DNA of 64,000 bases, taken from CBDCWA01 sp965223255. GTDB taxonomy: Bacteria; Pseudomonadota; Alphaproteobacteria; Rhizobiales; Hyphomicrobiaceae. A model generated the notes under the pieces. The model searched no databases. It saw only the letters and a program-made list of their open reading frames with translations, and had not been told where the DNA came from. The stretch spans positions 620,001 to 684,000 of the forward strand of contig CBDCWA010000004.1 of NCBI GenBank assembly GCA_965223255.1, given 5' to 3'. The position numbers and the translations under genes were made by a program. Position 1 is the first letter of the stretch; the number at the start of each line of letters is the position of its first letter. This document shows positions 44,893 through 53,534 of this stretch, in pieces.

Positions 44893-46350
44893 TCAGAACC
44901 AGCTCTTCGGCAGTTGATCGCCAAACTTCTCCTGCAGCTTTTGATCCAGCGGCTGAGAATTACGCACCGTCGCCGGCCAATCTGCCTTACGGTTCCAGGG
45001 AATGCAGGCATCAATGACCATCCGGGAGTTCATATTGCGGTGCTCCGGCGGATAGGCCATCGGGTCGAGCGATGTGCTCCAGCAGCCCTTGAGAATCTCC
45101 ACATCATCCTTGGGATCGCAACGCGTCGAAATGGCCCATACCACCTGGTCCATGTCTGCTGGATTGATATCCTCATCGACCACCACCACGCACCGGTTGG
45201 CATAAGCGCCGGCGTGGCATTGTGAGGCGATGAGGCCGGCCTGCTTGGAATGGCCGGCATACATTTGCTTGATCGCAACAGTCAGCCACATACGGCTGCC
45301 GCCGGCTTCATGACTCCAGACGCCGCGCACTTCCGGCACACCTGCCGCCTCGAGCTCATGCCAGACGCTGCCGGCCCGCGACGTTCCCCTGTAGAAGGTA
45401 TCATCGTTGGGCGGCACGGCCGGTAGCGCCCCGGTCAGAATGGGCTCATCGCGATGCCAGAACGTTTCAACGCGGATCGCCGGGCGATGTTCGATGCCAC
45501 CGGCGTAATACCCTGTCCACTCCCCGAGCGGACCTTCTTCGACGAGATCATCTTCGTTGACATAGCCCTCAAACGCGATTTCCGCTTCTGCCGGTATTGG
45601 CAGACCCGTTACCGGACCACGGATAATGCGGATCGGCTCACCGAGCAGCCCGCCGGCCGCTTCGAATTCATTCACACCATAGGGGATCTCAATTCCGGCG
45701 ACCGAGAATAGACCGGGATGCACACCGACCACCACCGCGATTGGGCAGGGCTCCCCCTTGGCGAAATATTTCTTCATCAGGATATCGCCATGCTTGCCCT
45801 TGGAGATCATCACCGATGCAGTCTTTTTATCGTGCACCTGGATGCGGTAAGCACCATAATTGATCCATCCGGTATCCGGATCTTTCAGGACCACCATATC
45901 GCCAGTGCCGATGTAATAACCACCGTCTCCCTCGTGCCAGCGCGGTGTCGGGATCGACAACAGGTCGATATCGTCGCCTTTGAAGGTATTTTCGAGAAGC
46001 GCGCCATGATTGACCTCGGTCGGTGGGATAGTCGGCATATTGCGCATATAGTCACGCCAGTGCTTGACGAGATCAACTTCGGAGGTCTCCGGCGGCAATC
46101 CCAGCGTCATCGCAATGCGCTTAACCGAGGTGAACAGGTTTGCCAGCACACGAAAATTGGGATCATAACCAGGGATCTCTTCAAACAGGGCCGCGGGCCG
46201 TCCCATTTTGCGCATCAAGACATCGACGATGCCACCGATTTCATCCTCCCGGTCCGCGCCCTTGAAGGTCAACAGCTCGCCAGCCTCCTGCATGGTCTTG
46301 ATCCATGCCCTCAAATCCTGCCCGCGTGCCGTTCTCGTCACCGTATCCAT
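44893..46350 (-). CDS. UbiD-family decarboxylase
   Basis: 485 residues, the typical UbiD size. Features: DPDTGWINYGAYRIQVHD with the conserved Arg, ASVMISKGKHGDILM, EGPLGEWTGYY with the paired Glu, and CVVVDEDINPADMDQV near the end. It should decarboxylate an aromatic or unsaturated acid with prenyl-FMN. ATG at 46350 has GGGAG 7 bases ahead (a TTG at 46356 is an alternative). It heads a minus-strand run with the molybdenum hydroxylase, dihydroorotase and amidase. It is only distantly like the UbiD at 16208, and the two are not a recent duplication. Confidence 0.9.
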   Translation of the reverse strand: MDTVTRTARGQDLRAWIKTMQEAGELLTFKGADREDEIGGIVDVLMRKMGRPAALFEEIPGYDPNFRVLANLFTSVKRIAMTLGLPPETSEVDLVKHWRDYMRNMPTIPPTEVNHGALLENTFKGDDIDLLSIPTPRWHEGDGGYYIGTGDMVVLKDPDTGWINYGAYRIQVHDKKTASVMISKGKHGDILMKKYFAKGEPCPIAVVVGVHPGLFSVAGIEIPYGVNEFEAAGGLLGEPIRIIRGPVTGLPIPAEAEIAFEGYVNEDDLVEEGPLGEWTGYYAGGIEHRPAIRVETFWHRDEPILTGALPAVPPNDDTFYRGTSRAGSVWHELEAAGVPEVRGVWSHEAGGSRMWLTVAIKQMYAGHSKQAGLIASQCHAGAYANRCVVVVDEDINPADMDQVVWAISTRCDPKDDVEILKGCWSTSLDPMAYPPEHRNMNSRMVIDACIPWNRKADWPATVRNSQPLDQKLQEKFGDQLPKSWF

Positions 46351-46504
46351 GACCAAGCTCCCAATTCCCAGCCGCTGGCAATCGCGGCGATTTCGATACA
46401 GGTTTCTGGAATTCCCGACTGTCTTAGAGCATCATACCCCAAATGGGAACCTTCGGAGCCGCCGGGCACCATCGTTAATCTTCATTTCACATCTTTGAGG
46501 ACGC

Positions 46505-47482
46505 ATGAAAGAATTACAACTGACATTTGCGACCGGGCCATACGACCGGATGGAGGCCTTGCACACCGGTGAGGTGACACCCGACGGCATCAGCCTGAAG
46601 GGCACCCAGATTCAATCGCCCCGTGAATTGTTCGACCGCGCCGTCAACGATCGCGCGTTCGACATCGCCGAAATGTCGTCCTCGGAGCATATCGCGATGT
46701 ATTGCGCGGGCACCAACCCCTTTGTCGCAATCCCGGTGTTTCCCTCAAAAGTTTTCCGCCATGGCTTCATCACGATCAATACCAACGCCGGCATCCGCAC
46801 GCCCGCGGACCTTGCCGGCAAACGCATCGGTCTACCGCTTTATACCCAAACCGCGGCCATCTGGTGCCGCGGCCTCCTGCAGGACGATTATGGCGTCGAC
46901 CTTTCAGATGTAACCTGGGTCGAAGGTGCAGTACCGACACCTGGCAGTCACGGCAACCCCGATCCGCCGCCGCTATTGAAGCCCGTCAAGATCACTCAAA
47001 ACACCGCCCCATATTCATTGAGCGATCTCTTGGCGACGGGAGAAATCGATGCTCTGATCGGCGCCCAACTGCCAACCACACTCAATACCGGCAATGTCGT
47101 CAGACTGTTTCCCAACTTCCGCGACATCGAGCGCGACTACTACAGCCGCACACAAATACATCCGATCATGCATCTGCTGCTGATCAAGCGCGACATTTAC
47201 GACGCCAATCCATGGATCGCGAAATCGCTATACGACGCTTGCACTGCCGCCAAGGACGCAGCTTGGGCCAAGCTCACGTATTCAGGGGCACAAAAAATCA
47301 TGCTGCCCTGGGTGTTCGCCGAGATAACGGAAACGCAGATGCTGTTTGGCGCAGACCCATGGCCTTATGGGCTAGACGCCAACCGCAACACTCTCGAAGC
47401 GTTGATCAGACATATGCACGACCAGCACATGATTGCGCACAGGCCGACCATTGAAGAGCTCTTTGTCCCTGTTGATCGATAA
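46505..47482 (+). CDS. 4,5-Dihydroxyphthalate decarboxylase-like protein
   Basis: 325 residues. It has the Pht5-like pattern I know from phthalate degraders: an initial LTFATGPYDRMEALHTGEV, RAFDIAEMSSSEHIAM, FVAIPVFPSKVFRHGFITIN and RIGLPLYTQTAAIWCRGLLQDDYG, and a C-terminal EELFVP. The fold is that of type II binding proteins. There is no signal peptide and no transporter nearby, so an enzymatic role is favoured. It is divergent from the UbiD gene (154 bases apart) and followed by an ornithine-cyclodeaminase-like gene. GAGGA lies 4 bases ahead of the ATG. Confidence 0.8.
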   Translation: MKELQLTFATGPYDRMEALHTGEVTPDGISLKGTQIQSPRELFDRAVNDRAFDIAEMSSSEHIAMYCAGTNPFVAIPVFPSKVFRHGFITINTNAGIRTPADLAGKRIGLPLYTQTAAIWCRGLLQDDYGVDLSDVTWVEGAVPTPGSHGNPDPPPLLKPVKITQNTAPYSLSDLLATGEIDALIGAQLPTTLNTGNVVRLFPNFRDIERDYYSRTQIHPIMHLLLIKRDIYDANPWIAKSLYDACTAAKDAAWAKLTYSGAQKIMLPWVFAEITETQMLFGADPWPYGLDANRNTLEALIRHMHDQHMIAHRPTIEELFVPVDR

Positions 47483-47556
47483 ATCGGGAAAGACTTGCAC
47501 GCCGGCGGCAAATGGCTACCTTAAGCCGAAATATTGAAACCCGGGGAGATCGCCGC

Positions 47557-48660
47557 ATGACCGCCGACCGCCAAAACCAAAATAGCGTCCTCTTCTTGGG
47601 CCCTGAAGAACTCAAGGGCCTGATCAATATGGATGAGGCGGTTGCCGCCGTAGAACAGGGCTATAAGGAAGCTGCCGAGCACCCGATCGGCAACGCCCCA
47701 CGTCGTCGCGTGCACTCACCCGATGGCGTTCGGGTCTCTAACTTTCCCGGCGGCGTGCCTGGTATGGGCGTTATCGGCTCGCTGACCCGCACCGAATCTG
47801 TCACCCATGATCCGAACAATCAGGAATATCCTTACCGCGAACACCCGGTTTACATACTTTGGGATTCCCAGACATCGCGCCTGCTTTCGATCATTGTTGG
47901 CGAAATCTTCGATGAACGTACAGGCTTCTCGAGCATTATGGCTTTGCGCACAGCCGCCACCACCGGCGTTGGCGTCAAGCATCTATCGCGGCCCGATGCC
48001 AAAGTCGTAGGGCTCTTCGGCAGCGGCGGCCAAGCGATGAATAAGTTGCTCGCAATCAAAGCCGTTCGCGACATTGAAACCGTCAACGTCTTCTCTCGCA
48101 ATCCTGAAAACCGAAAGAAGTTTGCCGCAGAAGCCGAGAAATTAATTGGCGCAAATGTCGTGCCGGTCGAGGGACCGGAGGCCGTCATTAAGGGCGCTGA
48201 TATGGTGGTTTGCGCAACCAATTCGAATGTACCCGTGTTCGACGGCAAACTCCTCGAACCTGGCCAGCATGTTGTCACTATTGTCGGCTCGAACACCCAG
48301 CTTGTTCAGGGCGGCTGGGTCTCCAGCGGGCGGCGTGAAAATGATGATGAGACTGTGCGCCGCGCCGACGTCATCGCGACCAATTGGGTCGAAAGCGTTA
48401 TGCAGGACATGCAAGCCGGCTTATGGGAACCGCTCCAAGCTGGAATTATCACCGAAGACCAGATTATTGGACTCGGCGATATTGCTGCTGGCCTCCATAA
48501 GGGACGAACATCTGACGACCAGATCACCTATCATTTCAATAACAACGGCACCGCTGCCGCGGACCTCGCGATCGCCAAGATCGTATATGACCGGGCCAAG
48601 GAAGATGGTCGCGGCCAACAGCTCGGCATTGCCGTACCGGGTACGCAATTTGAAGTGTAG
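47557..48660 (+). CDS. Ornithine cyclodeaminase / mu-crystallin family protein
   Basis: 367 residues. It has INMDEAVAAVEQGYKE, RRRVHSPDG, LRTAATTGVGVKHLSRPDA, the Rossmann motif GLFGSGGQAMNKLLA, VFSRNPENRKKFA, GADMVVCATNSNVPVFDG and GDIAAGLHKGRTSDDQITYH. The family includes ornithine cyclodeaminases, alanine dehydrogenases, ketimine reductases and mu-crystallin. The loop after the first domain is longer than in classical members, so ornithine need not be the substrate. ATG at 47557 has GGGGAG 8 bases ahead. A class II aldolase follows after 78 bases. Confidence 0.85.
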   Translation: MTADRQNQNSVLFLGPEELKGLINMDEAVAAVEQGYKEAAEHPIGNAPRRRVHSPDGVRVSNFPGGVPGMGVIGSLTRTESVTHDPNNQEYPYREHPVYILWDSQTSRLLSIIVGEIFDERTGFSSIMALRTAATTGVGVKHLSRPDAKVVGLFGSGGQAMNKLLAIKAVRDIETVNVFSRNPENRKKFAAEAEKLIGANVVPVEGPEAVIKGADMVVCATNSNVPVFDGKLLEPGQHVVTIVGSNTQLVQGGWVSSGRRENDDETVRRADVIATNWVESVMQDMQAGLWEPLQAGIITEDQIIGLGDIAAGLHKGRTSDDQITYHFNNNGTAAADLAIAKIVYDRAKEDGRGQQLGIAVPGTQFEV

Positions 48661-48738
48661 CATCAGATCTGCACACTGGCCTGGCGCCGGTGCCAATGGT
48701 TCCACTGCAGGCGCGCGAAATACGAATAGGTAAAGCAA

Positions 48739-49467
48739 ATGAGCAGCCTCGACCGCGCCAGGCGAGACCTGGTAATCGCCAATCGCATCCTGGCTAATGA
48801 AGGTGTGCTCGACGCTTACGGCCACGTTTCAATCCGCCACCCTGAAAACCCCACACTTTTTCTACTATCGCGCTCTTGTTCGCCCGGTATCATTACTGAA
48901 GACGACATTGTCGAGTTTTCGCTCGATGGCAAACCAACCAAGCCTGAAAGCCGGCCGCTTTATCTCGAACGGTACATTCATAGCGGCGTTTACGAAGCAC
49001 GACCTGATGTGATGGCTGTCTTGCATTCCCATGCCGAAGACATCCTTCCATTTACGATCACACCTGTTCCCTTTCGCCCGGTTATTCAGGCGGTTGGAGA
49101 TATGGGGCCCGTCGTGCCCGTGTGGGATATTGCAACGAATTTTGGGGACGCAACAAATCTCTTGGTTACAACTCTCGCGCAGGGTCGCGACCTTGCAGCC
49201 TCACTCGCCACCCACAGGCTGGCATTGATGCGCTCGCATGGTTTCGTATCGACGGGCAGCACGCTTTACGAGGTCATCCGCCTTGCGGTGTATCTGCCGC
49301 GCAATGCGCGTGTTCTGCAGTCAGCGATGCGCATGTCATCGGAAGTCCGGGGGCTATCGGCAGGCGAGATTGCTGCGCGCGTGGCCCTTGACCCAAATTC
49401 ACCGGCCATGACCCGTGGCTGGGAATATTGGGCCCGCCAGGCCGGCTGCGCAGATTTATTGGACTAA
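48739..49467 (+). CDS. Class II aldolase/adducin-family protein
   Basis: 242 residues. Zinc-site motifs are YGHVSIRHPENP, LHSHAEDILPF and MRSHGFVSTG, and the nearby EDDIVEFSLDG is typical of the araD/fucA-like branch. It may cleave an aldol or act as a decarboxylase on a small hydroxyacid. A close paralogue is at 59562-60350 (both share NRIL, EG, DIVEF and YLER-IH stretches). It is on the same strand as the genes before it and ends 17 bases before a convergent TauD gene. Confidence 0.87.
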   Translation: MSSLDRARRDLVIANRILANEGVLDAYGHVSIRHPENPTLFLLSRSCSPGIITEDDIVEFSLDGKPTKPESRPLYLERYIHSGVYEARPDVMAVLHSHAEDILPFTITPVPFRPVIQAVGDMGPVVPVWDIATNFGDATNLLVTTLAQGRDLAASLATHRLALMRSHGFVSTGSTLYEVIRLAVYLPRNARVLQSAMRMSSEVRGLSAGEIAARVALDPNSPAMTRGWEYWARQAGCADLLD

Positions 49468-49483
49468 GGCCCGAGGCCACTGA

Positions 49484-50359
49484 TCACTCCGGAATTTCGC
49501 CGACAATCGCCGTGCGCTCCATTCTGCGTCGTTCAGGATAATAATCGTTCGCTGCATAGTGTTGCAGGCACGTATTGTCCCAAAACGCAATTGTACCGGG
49601 TTTCCAGTTCAGCCGGAACTGATACTCGGGATACTGCACTTGCCCATACAGCAGCTCGAGCAGAGCCTGGCTTTCATCCCGATCTAGCTCTTCGATAAAC
49701 AGCACGAATTGGCGATTGACATAGATGGCTTTCTCGCCCGTCACCGGATGCGTGCGCACCACCGGATGCGAAGGATTTGGAAAACGCGTTTCCATATCTC
49801 TGAGGCGCTCCTGATCTTCCGGCGAATTGGAAAACAACACTCTGAAATTGCGGAAGTCATGGCGCGCCCTTAGCCCGTCAATCATGCCCTTGAAGGTATC
49901 GCTCAAGCCATTGTATGCGGCTGCCATATCGCACCAAAGCGTATCACCACCGGTCTCGGGCATGATGTCACACTTCAAAATGGTGTATTTTGTCGGCCGC
50001 TCGCGAAACGTCGTATCGGCATGCCAGACGTCGGTAGAAAGCACCGGATTGTCCTTGTGATTGTCCAATACCAACACTTCGTCGACATCGCCCATTGGCC
50101 GAAACGGATTGACTTCGAGATCACCGAACAAGCGGCTGATGGCAACATGCTCTTGCGACGTGAGATTCTGATCTCTGAGATAGATGACCTTGTGCGCGAT
50201 CACCGCCGCTTCAAACGCTTTGAGCGTTGCCGGATCCAATCCATTCTTAAGATCCAATCCGGTTATCTCAGCCCCAAACGAGCGCCCGCGCCGTTCGATA
50301 CCAAATGGCGCCTCCGCCAACAGCTTATCGAGCGCCTCTGGCCGAATTTGCTCGTTCAT
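49484..50359 (-). CDS. TauD/TfdA-family Fe(II)/2-oxoglutarate dioxygenase
   Basis: 291 residues. The HxD is His113 and Asp115 (DVWHADTTFRE), and the distal His is in NTCLQHYAANDY with an Arg in RRMERTAIVGE. The start SFGAEITGLDLKNGLDP is standard for the TauD branch. It is the only minus-strand gene within the run from 46505 to 57128, so it has its own promoter in the 161-base gap shared with the SDR gene. GGGAGGT lies just ahead of the ATG; the frame is open to 50392. The substrate is unknown. Confidence 0.88.
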   Translation of the reverse strand: MNEQIRPEALDKLLAEAPFGIERRGRSFGAEITGLDLKNGLDPATLKAFEAAVIAHKVIYLRDQNLTSQEHVAISRLFGDLEVNPFRPMGDVDEVLVLDNHKDNPVLSTDVWHADTTFRERPTKYTILKCDIMPETGGDTLWCDMAAAYNGLSDTFKGMIDGLRARHDFRNFRVLFSNSPEDQERLRDMETRFPNPSHPVVRTHPVTGEKAIYVNRQFVLFIEELDRDESQALLELLYGQVQYPEYQFRLNWKPGTIAFWDNTCLQHYAANDYYPERRRMERTAIVGEIPE

Positions 50360-50520
50360 TTGCCACCTCCCTCGCGGCCCAGCATACCCCAACGGTCGCC
50401 TGTATCGCGCGCCACCTTAGCACGCTATCGCCTTTCGATTGTCCGGAACGATAGTATATTGCCTAACTACCAAATCCCGCTAGCCTAAACCGCGCAAAAT
50501 AGACGTTGAGTGAAAACAAT

Positions 50521-51303
50521 ATGGATTTAGGAATTAGAGGTCGCACAGCCATCGTTTGTGCTTCGTCTCGTGGGCTCGGTAAAGCCTGTGCGACAGCGTT
50601 GGCACGGGAGGGTTGTGACATTGTTATCAATGGTCTCGATGCCGACCGTCTCGAGGCCACGCGAAAAGAATTGGCAACCGCCCATACTGTCAATGTTGCC
50701 GCGATTCAGGCCGACATTACGACCGAGGAGGGGCGCGCCAGATTGATTGCCGCCGCTCCTGACGCCGATATCTTGGTCAACAACAATGCCGGCCCGATGC
50801 CTGGCGCATTCCTGGATTGGGAGCATGAGGACTGGTTGACGGCGCTGGAAGCCAATCTCCTCGCTCCCATTTTCATGATACGAGCGTTATTGCCCGGCAT
50901 GCGTGCCAAAAAATTCGGCCGCATCGTGAACATCACATCGGCCATGGTTTTGTCGCCGAAGTTCTCCCGCATGGGGCTGTCGACCACTGCCCGGGCCGGA
51001 CTGACCGGCTTGGCCAAATCGATCTCACGAGACATTGCCGTCGACAACGTGACCATCAACAACATGCTGCCCGAACGCATCGATACCGATCGCCAGGTGT
51101 TCATGGCAACACGGCGCTCCGAGCAAGAGGGGATCAGCTATGACGAAGCACGCCGGCTGATCGCCGAGTCACTGCCCGCCAAGCGCTTCGGAAGACCGGA
51201 GGAATTTGGCGACACCTGTGCGTTTTTGTGTTCCCTCAACGCCGGGTTCATAACCGGCCAGAACATTCGCCTCGACGGCGGTGCCTACGAGGGGCTGGTT
51301 TAG
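50521..51303 (+). CDS. Atypical short-chain dehydrogenase without YxxxK
   Basis: 260 residues. The cofactor motif SSRGLGKACATALAREG, DADILVNNNAGPMPGAF and the NITSAM region are normal for FabG-like SDRs, but the place of YxxxK reads MGLSTTARAGLTGLAKS: Leu for Tyr and Ala for Lys. Other SDRs with a similar LSNT-AR pattern exist. It may be a non-catalytic NAD(P)-binding protein or use another residue. ATG at 50521 is used; TTG at 50506 would add five residues. A LigJ-like gene follows after 234 bases in which no gene is seen. Confidence 0.82.
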   Translation: MDLGIRGRTAIVCASSRGLGKACATALAREGCDIVINGLDADRLEATRKELATAHTVNVAAIQADITTEEGRARLIAAAPDADILVNNNAGPMPGAFLDWEHEDWLTALEANLLAPIFMIRALLPGMRAKKFGRIVNITSAMVLSPKFSRMGLSTTARAGLTGLAKSISRDIAVDNVTINNMLPERIDTDRQVFMATRRSEQEGISYDEARRLIAESLPAKRFGRPEEFGDTCAFLCSLNAGFITGQNIRLDGGAYEGLV

Positions 51304-51537
51304 AGCGCCGGGTGTTATTTTGACATCAATTTCTGTCACCACACGGTCGCCACCCAGTACCCCTCGTCCTGTCCGAAGCGATGTTACATGGTGCTTCGAA
51401 GCCTTGATCTCGGCCCGACGCCCGGCACGCCAATTGTGCTTTTGGCGCCAACCCCTTGCTGGAAACTGCATTTCAGGGCATGAAAGGGGGACACACGTCC
51501 AAGCAAAACCACCTCGTTTTCTGGGAGGCAACCCCTC

Positions 51538-52566
51538 ATGATCATTGATTGTCACGGCCATTACACGACCGCCCCTGCTGAACTGGAACTCTATCGCGAC
51601 CGAATGCTGGCCGGTCTCGCCGATCCCAACCGCAAATTGACGACATACGACATAACCGACGATCAAATCCGCCAAAGCGTAGAGGGCAATCAGTTAAAGG
51701 CGCAACAAGATCGGGGGACCGACGTCACGATCTTTTCACCCCGCGCCGCCGGCATGGCACATCACGTCGGCACGCCGGAAACCAGTGTCATTTGGTCCCG
51801 GTTTTGCAACGACATGATCAATCGCGTCTGCACACTTTTCCCGAAGAACTTCATCGGTGTCTGCCAGCTGCCGCAATCGCCCGGTATTCCGCCGGCCAAT
51901 TGCATTGAAGAACTTGAGCGCTGTGTCAAGGAATTGGGCTTTGTAGGCTGCAATCTTAATCCCGATCCTTCTGGCGGCTATTGGACTGACCCGCCGATGA
52001 CCGACAAGGACTGGTGGTATCCCTTCTACGAAAAGATGGTCGAGCTTGATGTCCCGGCCATGGTCCACGTCTCATCATCCTGCAATCCGAATTTCCATGC
52101 CACCGGGGCGCACTACATCAATGGCGACACCTCGGCCTTCATGCAGTTCATCCTGTCGGATATCTTCAAGGACTTTCCCACCCTGAAGTTCATCATTCCC
52201 CATGGCGGCGGTGCAGTCCCCTATCACTGGGGCCGTTATCGCGGTCTCGCCCAGGCAAACAAGCGCCCACCACTCGACGAAGGCCTGATGAACAACGTCT
52301 TCTTCGACACCTGCGTTTACCACCTCCCCGGCATCGAATTGCTGACATCCGTCATTCCCACCAAGAACATCCTGTTTGCCTCGGAGATGTTCGGGGCGGT
52401 ACCTGGCGTCGATCCGGAAACCGGCTACAACTTCGATGATACCAAGCGGTATATCGACCAGCTGACGATCGGCGACGATAAAAAGAAGATGATCTTCTCG
52501 GACAACGCACTAAAGGTTTACCCGCGCTTGGCCGGTGTTTTAAAAGATCGCGGACTAACGGCCTGA
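51538..52566 (+). CDS. 4-Oxalomesaconate hydratase-like amidohydrolase (LigJ type)
   Basis: 342 residues, matching the length of LigJ. It begins MIIDCHGHYTTAP and shares long motifs with Sphingobium LigJ as I recall it: TIFSPRAAGMAHH, LPQSPGIPPANCIEELE, GCNLNPDPSGGYW, PHGGGAVPYHWGRYRGLAQ and NILFASEMFGAV. Metal ligands include His6 and His8 and the PHGGG His. LigJ hydrates 4-oxalomesaconate in the protocatechuate 4,5-cleavage pathway. GGAGG lies 9 bases ahead of the start. The neighbouring aldolase and the second Pht5-like protein support an aromatic-acid route, but no ring-cleavage enzyme is in the window. Confidence 0.83.
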   Translation: MIIDCHGHYTTAPAELELYRDRMLAGLADPNRKLTTYDITDDQIRQSVEGNQLKAQQDRGTDVTIFSPRAAGMAHHVGTPETSVIWSRFCNDMINRVCTLFPKNFIGVCQLPQSPGIPPANCIEELERCVKELGFVGCNLNPDPSGGYWTDPPMTDKDWWYPFYEKMVELDVPAMVHVSSSCNPNFHATGAHYINGDTSAFMQFILSDIFKDFPTLKFIIPHGGGAVPYHWGRYRGLAQANKRPPLDEGLMNNVFFDTCVYHLPGIELLTSVIPTKNILFASEMFGAVPGVDPETGYNFDDTKRYIDQLTIGDDKKKMIFSDNALKVYPRLAGVLKDRGLTA

Positions 52567-52596
52567 CCGCCTGAACATTGGTAAGGGAGATATTTG

Positions 52597-53460
52597 ATGG
52601 CCGAATTAGGACGCATCAATCCTGTCATTGGCGCACTCGAGAGCGGCAAATGTGCAACCTCGATTTTTGCGCAAGCTGAACTTGAAACCGCTGTAACGCT
52701 TAGCCAATCGAAATACGACAGTATTGTATTCGAAATGGAGCATGTGCCGTGGGACGGCCGCATGTTGCGCAACGCCTTCCAATACATGCTGAACCGCGCG
52801 CAGATTGTGAAATCCGGTTCCGTCGCGCCAACCGTCGCACCGTTTGTCCGCATTCCACCGAATGGTGGGGAAATGAACCAATGGCTTGCCAAACAAGCTC
52901 TTGATATGGGCGCTTACGGAATTGTCTGGCCGCATGTCTCGACAGTTGACCAAGCATACAATTGCGTCTCTGCCTGCCGTTATCCACGCCGCAAAGAAAA
53001 GCCGATTTACGAACCAGCCGGCATCCGCGGCGATGGCCCCATGGTGGCGGCCCGCTATTGGGGCATAAGCCAACAGGAATATTATCAAGTCGCAGACGTC
53101 TGGCCGCTCGCCCCCAAGGGCGAGATCTTTGTCATCATCCAGATCGAGGATTTGGAGGGCATTGCCAATCTGGACGACATGTTGCGCAATGTTCCGGGCA
53201 TCGGCGCCGTATTGATTGGTGAAGGCGATCTCTCACAGGAGCTGGGTGTGCCGCGCCAGTATGATCACAAGGAAGTCCTTGATTGTATGGCGCAGGTGGT
53301 CGCGACTTGTAAGAAGCACAATGTGGTTGTCGGCCATCCACATGTTGGCGCCGGCAACGTCGAGCGCATCGTCAATGAAGGCTACCGCTTCTTGATGTGC
53401 GGTGCACCGCGCAGCTATGCCAATCTCGACAAAACCTTAGAAGTTATCGGCCGCGCCTAA
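52597..53460 (+). CDS. HpcH/HpaI-family aldolase
   Basis: 287 residues. The metal-ligand regions are visible: IQIEDLEGIANLDDML (Glu) and GAVLIGEGDLSQELG (Asp), and YDSIVFEMEHVPWDG corresponds to the N-terminal active-site strand. The family cleaves 4-hydroxy-2-oxo acids to pyruvate plus an aldehyde or oxo acid. Placed directly after the LigJ-like hydratase, it could split its product, 4-carboxy-4-hydroxy-2-oxoadipate, replacing the usual RraA-type aldolase; this is inference. ATG at 52597 has GGGAG 7 bases ahead. Confidence 0.88.
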   Translation: MAELGRINPVIGALESGKCATSIFAQAELETAVTLSQSKYDSIVFEMEHVPWDGRMLRNAFQYMLNRAQIVKSGSVAPTVAPFVRIPPNGGEMNQWLAKQALDMGAYGIVWPHVSTVDQAYNCVSACRYPRRKEKPIYEPAGIRGDGPMVAARYWGISQQEYYQVADVWPLAPKGEIFVIIQIEDLEGIANLDDMLRNVPGIGAVLIGEGDLSQELGVPRQYDHKEVLDCMAQVVATCKKHNVVVGHPHVGAGNVERIVNEGYRFLMCGAPRSYANLDKTLEVIGRA

Positions 53461-53534
53461 CCAAGCCTCGATGTCAAACTGAACGGGCCACGAATAACAG
53501 TCGTGGCCCATCCTAAGAGCAAGGGAGAGGCGCA

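Noticed and set aside
45718..46572. 284-codon plus-strand frame opposite the second UbiD gene
   Set aside because: Shadow of the UbiD coding frame: His- and Arg-rich composition, no family features, and it crosses the divergent promoter region.
46702..47454. 250-codon frame inside the Pht5-like gene
   Set aside because: Arg/Gln/His-rich shadow in another frame of a well-supported gene.
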